From CAZITB01 sp964542055 (GTDB lineage: Bacteria; Planctomycetota; Phycisphaerae; Sedimentisphaerales; CAMDDF01), in the NCBI GenBank assembly GCA_964542055.1, contig CAZITB010000010.1, positions 1-34,852 on the forward strand: a DNA stretch of 34,852 nt, written 5' to 3'. A program made the position numbers and the translations under genes. Positions within the stretch are counted from its first letter, which is position 1. Every line of letters starts with the position of its first letter. The notes beneath the pieces were generated by a model, which was not told where the DNA came from, searched no databases, and worked only from the letters and a program-made list of their open reading frames with translations. This document shows positions 7,516-14,185 of this stretch, piece by piece.

Positions 7516-8304
7516 TTATATTCCTAAACAGTCTTTATTCGTTTCTATGGCTTTTTCTGCATTCATCCAGTGTTTCAGAGTTTTCAAATCTTCATTGTTT
7601 TCTGAGGCGTCGATATTAGCCATCTTCCACTTTAGGTATTTAATGGTTCTGCTATCTTGATATTTGTAATATTCGACATGCCCATCTGCGAATACCAAGT
7701 TATTTCCCTCATTATGTCTCACTGCCGGACGGGATGTCATATCATGCCATATATTATAATTTTTTCTATCAATGATATAGCAATTTCTAAGTGTTTCAGG
7801 TGTTCCATATTTATCAAAATCCCTGTATATTGCCCCTTCAAGATAAACTATTCTTTCAGTTGGGTTGTCAATGTCCGGCATTTTTATATACAGCGAGTCC
7901 CTGCAACCCAAACTGCCCATAGTGCCCATTGCACAGGAAACAAAATATTGCCTGTTAAGCCAACCTTTATAAGATTGGCATTTATAAAGTTTTGCTTCTT
8001 CTACATAAGGCCATAATCTACCAGTCTTTAAAGCGAGATCAGTATTATATTCCGGATCTGATGCACCAATCCATTTGTTAGCCCAGTCATCTCTTTCGCA
8101 GAGCCTATCATTATTGTCGTTGCTGTACAAGTGCCAACCTATCCATAACTGCTTTAGATTATTTCTGCATACAAGAGATTTAGCCTGTTGTCTTGCGTTT
8201 GAAAGCGAGGGCATGAGTATCGACAAAAGCATCGCGATTATCGATATAACCACCAATAACTCAACAAGCGTAAAACCTGCCCTGTTTAAAGAGTCCTCTT
8301 TCAA
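7516..8304 (-). CDS. Type II secretion/type IV pilin-like prepilin with H-X9-DG-type tail
   Basis: The 262-residue protein begins with a short leader, then the prepilin peptidase site G-FTLVELLVVISIIAMLLSIL, with cleavage expected after Gly11. A hydrophobic helix and an NARQQAKSLVCRNNLKQL stretch follow. The C-terminal part contains RHNEGNNLVFADGHVEYYKY, the His...DG pattern of the large planctomycete/verrucomicrobial pseudopilin families (DUF1559-like). Such genomes carry dozens of these proteins, usually of unknown role at the envelope. The start is TTG at 8304: AAGGGA lies 6 nt upstream, and a nearby ATG is out of frame. A strong promoter precedes it. Confidence 0.85.
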   Translation of the reverse strand: MKEDSLNRAGFTLVELLVVISIIAMLLSILMPSLSNARQQAKSLVCRNNLKQLWIGWHLYSNDNNDRLCERDDWANKWIGASDPEYNTDLALKTGRLWPYVEEAKLYKCQSYKGWLNRQYFVSCAMGTMGSLGCRDSLYIKMPDIDNPTERIVYLEGAIYRDFDKYGTPETLRNCYIIDRKNYNIWHDMTSRPAVRHNEGNNLVFADGHVEYYKYQDSRTIKYLKWKMANIDASENNEDLKTLKHWMNAEKAIETNKDCLGI

Positions 8305-8341
8305 GTATTTCCCTTCATTTCAACCCTAAATCTTGATAATT

Positions 8342-8370
8342 ATTGTATTTTCCCTGTATAGAATTGTCAA
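8342..8370 (-). promoter_or_regulatory. Strong predicted sigma-70 promoter of the prepilin gene
   Basis: Read on the minus strand, TTGACA (8370-8365) and TACAAT (8347-8342) are separated by exactly 17 nt. This is near-consensus, with a leader of roughly 30 nt before the TTG start at 8304. Confidence 0.7.
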
Positions 8371-8563
8371 GATAGTTTGGTTTTCTAAGACTATTGAATC
8401 TTTGGGTAGGTAATATTCTGGCGGTTGCGATGGACCTACCCTGCCTTGTATAAATTTGGATATATTACCAGGTTTGTTTAACGACAAGGGGAAAGTTATG
8501 TTCCGGGGGGAAAACGGGATTATTTTTTTGGTCTAAAAAATAAACCAATTTACAAAATTATTG
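8371..8563. other. Intergenic region between divergent transcription units
   Basis: Apart from the inverted repeat at 8404-8441, the stretch between the prepilin promoter and the promoter at 8564 is AT-rich and shows no reading frame, riboswitch or RNA gene that I could recognise. Confidence 0.4.
8404..8441. repeat. 8-bp inverted repeat between divergent promoters
   Basis: GGGTAGGT at 8404-8411 and ACCTACCC at 8434-8441 are exact reverse complements around a 22-nt loop. It contains the GTAGG/CCTAC motif seen by the RAYT hairpins, so it may be a REP-like insertion rather than an operator. It is the only clear structure between the two divergent promoters. Confidence 0.35.
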
Positions 8564-8593
8564 TTGACACATCATCAAATGTTCTGGTACACT
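8564..8593 (+). promoter_or_regulatory. Predicted promoter of the seven-gene sugar operon
   Basis: A perfect TTGACA (8564-8569) lies 18 nt upstream of TACACT (8588-8593). Transcription would begin near 8600. That rules out the upstream TTG codons in the same frame as starts for the regulator gene. No clear GntR operator was identified here, only an imperfect TGG...CCA arrangement around 8586-8604. Confidence 0.6.
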
Positions 8594-8620
8594 AAATATG
8601 CCAAAATGAATTGGAATGTT

Positions 8621-9274
8621 ATGGATAAAGATTTATTACACAAAAAAGCTGTCAGGGAAATAATATCACTTGTCGCGGAAGGTGAATTTGCCGAAGGTCA
8701 AAGATTGCCGGCTGAGCGTAAGCTCTGTGAAAGGTTCAGTATAAGCAGGGGTACTCTTCGAAAGGCACTTGCCGATATTGAAAAGATGGGCGTAACTAAG
8801 ACAAAACCCAAAAGCGGAGCTTATATCCAGAAATTTTCATACGAAAAACTTCCCATTCAGATTTTACCGGTAGATTGCAAAAACACAACAATGGAAGATG
8901 TTATCCTTGCCAGGAAAGCTATAGAGGTTGCAGCTATCAAGCTTTGCTGTGAAAGGATGACTAAATCGGATTTGGCCATTTTTGAAGAATATATGAATTT
9001 GATGGAACAAAATATCGATGATCTTCCGGAGTATTTATCTTATGATATCAAGTTTCACGAGCAAATTGTCAAGTCTAGCCGAAACTCTGCCTTGATAACT
9101 GCTTTTGAAGCAATTTCCGATTATCATAAATACTCTCAGGTCTTCAGCAGCGGATATGAGGCATGTGAGAAAGAGGCATTAAGATATCATAAAAAAATCT
9201 TTAAAGCCTTAAAAGAGCGTAATAAGTCGAAATGTGTGAAATTAATTGAAGCTCATCTTAATACTATGATTTGA
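8621..9274 (+). CDS. GntR/FadR-family transcriptional regulator
   Basis: From the ATG at 8621 the protein has 217 residues. A winged-helix GntR domain (about 1-70) contains LPAERKLCERFSISRGTLRKAL, the typical recognition region, and a wing ending GAYIQKF. The C-terminal FCD ligand domain shows the usual pattern of acidic and His positions, including DIKFHEQIVKSSRNSAL and a final HKKI...EAHL. FCD regulators normally bind sugar acids or other small organic acids through a metal. The in-frame TTG at 8561 and ATG at 8606 lie in or too close to the promoter, so 8621 is preferred. It is the first gene of the operon and probably senses an intermediate of the pathway encoded behind it. It is distinct from the regulator at 26566. 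Confidence 0.85.
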   Translation: MDKDLLHKKAVREIISLVAEGEFAEGQRLPAERKLCERFSISRGTLRKALADIEKMGVTKTKPKSGAYIQKFSYEKLPIQILPVDCKNTTMEDVILARKAIEVAAIKLCCERMTKSDLAIFEEYMNLMEQNIDDLPEYLSYDIKFHEQIVKSSRNSALITAFEAISDYHKYSQVFSSGYEACEKEALRYHKKIFKALKERNKSKCVKLIEAHLNTMI

Positions 9275-9286
9275 AAGTGAAGCGGT

Positions 9287-10549
9287 ATGGATAACAAATG
9301 TTCTAATGGGTTACTTCAAACAGCTATATTTAATCTGAAACAAACTGCTGAGAGGCTCGGTGTAAGTGAAGCGATAGTTCGGCGTTTGCTGGAGCCGAAA
9401 GAAAAGATCGAATTTACCATAAATCCTGCAATATCCGGAGATAAGGTAGTTCACATCAGGGCTTTTATTGTACGTCATAATGACGCTCTGGGTCCATCAA
9501 AAGGTGGTATCAGGCTAACCAGTTGTGTTAGTATGGATGATATTTGCGGTTTGGCGATGGAGATGACCTGGAAGACAGCCTTGATCGGAGTTCCTTTTGG
9601 TGGCGGCAAGTCAGGTATATGTTTTGATACTTATGGATTATCAAGTGAGGACAAGGAAACAATTGTCCGTTCATTTACAAGAGGTGCCAGACGGCATATT
9701 GGTCCCGAGATTTATATCCCTGCACCAGATATGGGGACAAACCAGGAAGATATGGGTCATATACGGGATTGCATTTCATATTCTGACGGAACTTCTATAA
9801 CTCGCGGCTGTTTTGTAACCGGTAAGCCGGTTATACTTGGTGGTATAGTAGGCAGGAAAGAAGCCACCGGCAAGGGTGTTGTTTTTTCAACAGTTGAAGC
9901 GTGCAAAACACTTGGCATTGAAGTTTCTAAGGCACGGGTTGCAATACAGGGCTTTGGTAATGTTGCATCGGTGGCGGCTAAGGGGATATCTGACATGGGC
10001 GCCAAGGTTATAGCGGTATCAGATATCAATGGCGGTTTTTATAATGAAAATGGTCTTAACATAGATGAGTTGATTGAATATGCAGATATGAATAAGTCTT
10101 TAGAAGATTATACCAAAGCCGTCAGTATCACAAACGAGGAATTATTGGAATTGGATTGTGATATTTTAATACCTGCCGCGGCCCAATCTCAGATAACTGT
10201 AAATAATGCAGATAAAGTCAAGGCCAAAATAATAGCTGAAGGAGCTAATGTTCCCACGACCCCGGATGCTGATGATATTTTAAACGAAAAAGGCATTTTT
10301 ATTATCCCTGATATTCTTTGTAACGCGGGAGGTGTTTTTGTTTCCTATCTGGAATATACTCAGGAGACCCAGAGGGAGCAAATGACAGTTGAGCAGGTCG
10401 AAATGCGTTTAAAAAACCGCATGCAAAACAGATTTGAGAAAGTATATCAATACAGCAAGGACAATTCAGTAACAATGCGACAGGCAGCTATGGATATCGC
10501 AGTCGGACAAGTTGTAGAAGCTACTAACGCAAGAGGAATTTTACCTTAG
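9287..10549 (+). CDS. Glutamate dehydrogenase (Glu/Leu/Phe/Val dehydrogenase family)
   Basis: The 420-residue protein has the normal length of hexameric NAD(P)-dependent glutamate dehydrogenases, which interconvert glutamate with 2-oxoglutarate and ammonia. Visible motifs are GPSKGGIR with Lys72, TWKTAL with Lys96, the catalytic GVPFGGGKSG with Lys108, PAPDMGT with Asp148, and the nucleotide-binding VAIQGFGNVASVAA near 222-235. Substitutions against the common KGGI motif (KSGI) are slight. It starts 12 nt after the regulator. In this operon it most likely recycles the amino donor/acceptor pair of the class III aminotransferase, or releases the amino group as ammonia. Another amino-acid substrate of the family is possible. 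Confidence 0.88.
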   Translation: MDNKCSNGLLQTAIFNLKQTAERLGVSEAIVRRLLEPKEKIEFTINPAISGDKVVHIRAFIVRHNDALGPSKGGIRLTSCVSMDDICGLAMEMTWKTALIGVPFGGGKSGICFDTYGLSSEDKETIVRSFTRGARRHIGPEIYIPAPDMGTNQEDMGHIRDCISYSDGTSITRGCFVTGKPVILGGIVGRKEATGKGVVFSTVEACKTLGIEVSKARVAIQGFGNVASVAAKGISDMGAKVIAVSDINGGFYNENGLNIDELIEYADMNKSLEDYTKAVSITNEELLELDCDILIPAAAQSQITVNNADKVKAKIIAEGANVPTTPDADDILNEKGIFIIPDILCNAGGVFVSYLEYTQETQREQMTVEQVEMRLKNRMQNRFEKVYQYSKDNSVTMRQAAMDIAVGQVVEATNARGILP

Positions 10550-10556
10550 GAATAAA

Positions 10557-11543
10557 ATGAAGATACCGGGTTTTGTAGATTTACAGGTAAATGGTTATAA
10601 GGGTATAGATTTTTCCAGCTCTGAACTAACAGAAGATAGCTTTTGTTTTTCATGTGAGCAGTTGCTGGAAGCCGGTACAGCTGCATTTTTGCCAACTATT
10701 ATAACTTCTTCGCAAAAGCTTTATCAGAAAAACCTTCCTTTGATAGCTAAAGTCATCGACAGCGGTAAATATAATGGTCAAATACCTGGCATTCATATTG
10801 AGGGGCCTTTTGTTTCTGATAGACCCGGAGCTGTGGGAGCGCATAATCCTAAATGGACTCAAAAGCCCGACATTCAAGTTTTTGAAAAACTGCAGGATTT
10901 AGCGAAAGGCCATATAAAATTAGTAACCATTGCAGCAGAGCTGGAAAATGCTCAGGAGTTAACAAAGTATTTAGTCAAAGCTGGAATTACGGTTTCTCTT
11001 GGTCACCAAATGGGTGATTATGCCGTGATGAAAAATCTGTATTCTGCAGGAGCTAAATCTATAACACACCTTGGCAATGGGATGCCTAATCAGGTTCCAA
11101 GACATGAAAATCAAATTATATCGGCGTTGGCTTTAAAGAAATTAAAAGTAATGTTGATAACAGACGGTCATCATATTCCAGACCAGCTGGTAAATGCTGT
11201 TTTTAATTCGAAAGATATTGAAGATGTAATTGTAACCAGCGATGCCTCACCGGTAGCAGGTTTGAAGCCAGGCAAGTATAACGTACTTGGTAATGATGCG
11301 GTGCTTGAGGAAAACGGCTTGCTGCACAACCCGGAAAAAAAGTGCATGGTTGGTTCATCATCAAATATGTTGGAGTGTATGAATTATTTGGCAAATTTAG
11401 ATATATTATCAGTTGATGAGCTGATGAAAGTTGGATTTGACAATCCTCTTGATCTGATCGGAGCCGATAAAACAAAAATAAACTCCAGAACACAATTGAA
11501 ATGGAACGAAAGCAATAAGAAATTTGAAGTTAAAGGAATTTAG
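10557..11543 (+). CDS. NagA-like N-acetylglucosamine-6-phosphate deacetylase, short form
   Basis: NagA removes the acetyl group from N-acetylhexosamine 6-phosphate in the cytoplasm. Metal and substrate residues are present: HIEGPF with Glu82, SLGHQ with His150, THLGNGMPN with His171, TDGHH with His205, and catalytic Asp229 in VTSDASPVAG. At 328 residues it is about 50 shorter than usual, because it begins directly with PGFVDLQVNG. The N-terminal strands that build half of the small beta-sandwich domain are missing. No in-frame upstream extension exists, since the previous gene ends only 7 nt before. The truncated domain may mean altered oligomerisation or a different N-acyl substrate. The exact substrate cannot be read from the sequence. 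Confidence 0.85.
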   Translation: MKIPGFVDLQVNGYKGIDFSSSELTEDSFCFSCEQLLEAGTAAFLPTIITSSQKLYQKNLPLIAKVIDSGKYNGQIPGIHIEGPFVSDRPGAVGAHNPKWTQKPDIQVFEKLQDLAKGHIKLVTIAAELENAQELTKYLVKAGITVSLGHQMGDYAVMKNLYSAGAKSITHLGNGMPNQVPRHENQIISALALKKLKVMLITDGHHIPDQLVNAVFNSKDIEDVIVTSDASPVAGLKPGKYNVLGNDAVLEENGLLHNPEKKCMVGSSSNMLECMNYLANLDILSVDELMKVGFDNPLDLIGADKTKINSRTQLKWNESNKKFEVKGI

Positions 11544-11547
11544 AAAA

Positions 11548-12789
11548 ATGACAAAACCACAAGTATTAGTTGTTGGAGGCGGTATGATAACACAGGTTCA
11601 AATACTGCCTTCACTTTATCATTTGCAAAGACAGGAATTGATCGGCGAGATAAGTGTTTGCGCCCTTGATTCGGCCCCTTTAAGGGTTTTGGCTGAAGAT
11701 CAAAGCCTTAAAAAAGCATTTCCAGGCCATAATTTTACGGCATATCCTTCGCTGGATACAGACCCGAACCAAAAGCACCCTGAAATGTTCAAGGAATTGA
11801 TAAAACGGCTGCCCAAACATAGCATTGTTGTTGTTGCAATGCCCGACCAGCTTCATTATATGGTAATAAAAGAGGCTCTTGCTAACGACCAGCATATTAT
11901 GTGTGTAAAGCCTTTGGTACTGAAATATAATCAGTCAATCGAAATTGAAAAAGAGGCTCACGAAAAAGGTCTGGTTGTGGGTGTTGAATATCACAAGCGA
12001 CTTGACGACAGGGCACTTATTGCAAGAGAGCTTTACAGACAGGGCAAGTTTGGAGAGTTTAAAGTTGGTCATGCTGAGATGAATGAACCATATTATTACC
12101 GAAATTCTAACTTTCAAAACTGGTGTACCTGTGAAAATTCAGATATGTTTGCGTATGTCGGCTGTCACTATGTTGATCAGCTTCATTTTATAACGGGTTT
12201 GCTTCCGAAATATGTTTCTGTTTATGGAGTTAAGGACAAATACCCAAATGGCAATGAAGGTTACCTCTGGACAGATGGCAGGGTTATCTGGGACAATGGC
12301 GGCTGTTTGCACGTTACCGATGTAATGGGTTATCCAGATGACGGTCCAGGTGGAAATTTTCAGGGCATTAGGATGTACTGTAAGGGAAAAGATAAAAGTG
12401 GAATGCTCGTTCACAATGACCAATACAGAGGAATTGAACACTGCTATGTTGAAAAAGGCACCGAGCCGGGCGATACATTATATGCTGAGCCAAGTCCGGA
12501 CTATTTTAAATATGTCAATTTAGGCGGAGAAGGGCTCACGCCTGTAGGTTATGGTTATCGATCGATAGAGTTAATAGTTAAAAATATCTGCAAGGCAGCG
12601 GACAAAGACCTGGCACAGCGTCAGCAGTTGATAAAGCAGTTTGATGAAGAAGCAGTTATGGCAACTCCCCAAAACAGTGCATATAACGAACTTGTTATGG
12701 AAGCAGGCAGACTTTCGATTTTAAATGACGGCAGGGAAGTTGAAATATTCTACGGCGATAAAGCAAGAGTTGAATTAAGAAAATATTAA
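11548..12789 (+). CDS. Gfo/Idh/MocA-family oxidoreductase
   Basis: This NAD(P)-dependent sugar oxidoreductase has 413 residues from the ATG at 11548, 4 nt after the NagA-like gene. The TTG at 11524 is less likely because AAAGGA lies directly upstream of 11548. The Rossmann part starts VLVVGGGMITQ. The family's EKP motif appears as CVKPL, keeping the Lys, and VGVEYHKRLDD and CHYVDQLHFITG match the substrate-domain residues. Family members oxidise or reduce hydroxyls of sugars, cyclitols and UDP-sugars. With an aminotransferase encoded next, it probably makes or uses a keto-sugar. There is no signal peptide, so action is cytoplasmic, unlike the Tat-exported members common in Planctomycetota. 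Confidence 0.85.
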   Translation: MTKPQVLVVGGGMITQVQILPSLYHLQRQELIGEISVCALDSAPLRVLAEDQSLKKAFPGHNFTAYPSLDTDPNQKHPEMFKELIKRLPKHSIVVVAMPDQLHYMVIKEALANDQHIMCVKPLVLKYNQSIEIEKEAHEKGLVVGVEYHKRLDDRALIARELYRQGKFGEFKVGHAEMNEPYYYRNSNFQNWCTCENSDMFAYVGCHYVDQLHFITGLLPKYVSVYGVKDKYPNGNEGYLWTDGRVIWDNGGCLHVTDVMGYPDDGPGGNFQGIRMYCKGKDKSGMLVHNDQYRGIEHCYVEKGTEPGDTLYAEPSPDYFKYVNLGGEGLTPVGYGYRSIELIVKNICKAADKDLAQRQQLIKQFDEEAVMATPQNSAYNELVMEAGRLSILNDGREVEIFYGDKARVELRKY

Positions 12790-12814
12790 TGAATAATATG
12801 AAAGAGGTATAAAA

Positions 12815-14176
12815 ATGGCAAAAGAATTTCCATTAGAAGTTTTTGAAGTTGATCCAGTAGAGACAAAATACAGAAAATTATCCGGTCAGATCCCCAACCA
12901 GGAAACCATAGATAAGATAACACAGCTTAGAAAATATGAAGCGAAAAGCATGAGAGGCCAACCGCCGGTGGTATGGGATCGGGCAGAGGGTGTTAATGTT
13001 TATGATGCTTATGGCAACAAATGGCTTGATTTTTCATCGGGTGTCCTTATCACAAATTCAGGCCATGGACGCAAAGAAATCATTAATGCGATAAATGATC
13101 AGCTAAACAAGCCCCTGCTTACAACTTATTGTTTTCCGAATCAACCTAGAATTGATTTGGTTGAAAAATTAGTATCTCTGGCACCAAAAGGTCTGGATAA
13201 GGTCTTCTTGCTCAGCACAGGTTCTGAAAGTACCGAATGCGCTCAAAAACTTATGCGAACTTATGGAAGAAACATAAACGACAACAAAAACGTTATCGTT
13301 TCATTCCTCGACGCTTTTCATGGTCGAACAATGGGTTCCCAGATGATGGGTGGCAGTGCTGGGGGTAAGGCATGGATAAAAAATCTTGATCCGGAACTTG
13401 TTCAGGTTCCGTTTCCTGACGGTTTTGTAAATGAAAACACAAGTTTCGAGCAGTTTGAAAAATCTTTAGCCGATTTGGGCGTAAATCCTGAAAATGTTGC
13501 TGGTGTAATAAGTGAAACATACCAGGGAGCAGGTCCTAATTTTATGCCGAAAGAATATGCCCAGGCACTTCGCAAGTGGTGTGATAAACACAAAGCCCTT
13601 CTTTGCTTTGATGAGGTTCAGGCAGGATTTGGTCGATGCGGAACAATGTGGGGATTTGAAGTTTATGGTGTTACGCCTGACTTGTTCTGTATGGGTAAGG
13701 GCTTTAGCAGTTCTCTTCCAATAAGTGGCGTGGTCGGCAGGGCGGATATAATGGACATATATGGTCCTAATGAAATGACAAGCACTCATTCTGCGAATCC
13801 GGTTTGCTGCTCAGCGGCATTGGCTAACCTGAAGATACTGGAAGAAGAAAAGCTTGTTGAAAATTCTGCAAAACTTGGTATTATTTTACAAGACCAGTTG
13901 CAGAATATCCAAAAGGACTTTAGTGAAGTTATCGGCTTTGCACCGGCTGTTGGATTGGTTGGCGGGCTTTTGATGATAAAGCCGGGTACTAAGGATCCCA
14001 ATTATGATCTTGCCTGGAATGTCATAAATAATTGCTTTAGAAAAGGTTTGATGATGTTCGCACCGGTTGGAGTCGGCGGCGGCTGTGTGAAGATTGCTCC
14101 GCCACTGTGTATAACTGAAGAGGCCTTGCTGGAAGGTTGTTCCATTATTCGAGAATCAATAGCTCAAGCTGTTTAG
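12815..14176 (+). CDS. Class III PLP-dependent aminotransferase
   Basis: The 453-residue protein belongs to the fold-type I class III family (4-aminobutyrate/acetylornithine aminotransferase type). It contains LSTGSESTECAQKL for the phosphate of PLP, DAFHGRT, FDEVQAGFGR with the PLP-binding Asp266, and the Schiff-base lysine Lys295 in CMGKGFSSS. A good AGAGG ribosome binding site precedes the ATG. Class III enzymes transfer omega-amino groups, and some act on sugars or cyclitols. Being sandwiched between an oxidoreductase and a sugar kinase/nucleotidyltransferase, with glutamate dehydrogenase in the same operon, favours an amino-sugar-type substrate over GABA. The substrate is unproven. Confidence 0.85.
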   Translation: MAKEFPLEVFEVDPVETKYRKLSGQIPNQETIDKITQLRKYEAKSMRGQPPVVWDRAEGVNVYDAYGNKWLDFSSGVLITNSGHGRKEIINAINDQLNKPLLTTYCFPNQPRIDLVEKLVSLAPKGLDKVFLLSTGSESTECAQKLMRTYGRNINDNKNVIVSFLDAFHGRTMGSQMMGGSAGGKAWIKNLDPELVQVPFPDGFVNENTSFEQFEKSLADLGVNPENVAGVISETYQGAGPNFMPKEYAQALRKWCDKHKALLCFDEVQAGFGRCGTMWGFEVYGVTPDLFCMGKGFSSSLPISGVVGRADIMDIYGPNEMTSTHSANPVCCSAALANLKILEEEKLVENSAKLGIILQDQLQNIQKDFSEVIGFAPAVGLVGGLLMIKPGTKDPNYDLAWNVINNCFRKGLMMFAPVGVGGGCVKIAPPLCITEEALLEGCSIIRESIAQAV

Positions 14177-14185
14177 GAATATGAA

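Noticed and set aside
8404..8441. Riboswitch or RNA leader upstream of the prepilin gene
   Set aside because: The inverted repeat lies upstream of the strong promoter at 8342-8370, so it would not be in the transcript.
9757..10029. Minus-strand reading frame inside the glutamate dehydrogenase gene, and many similar ones inside other genes
   Set aside because: They are shadows of well-supported genes, with no domain, start signal or composition of their own.
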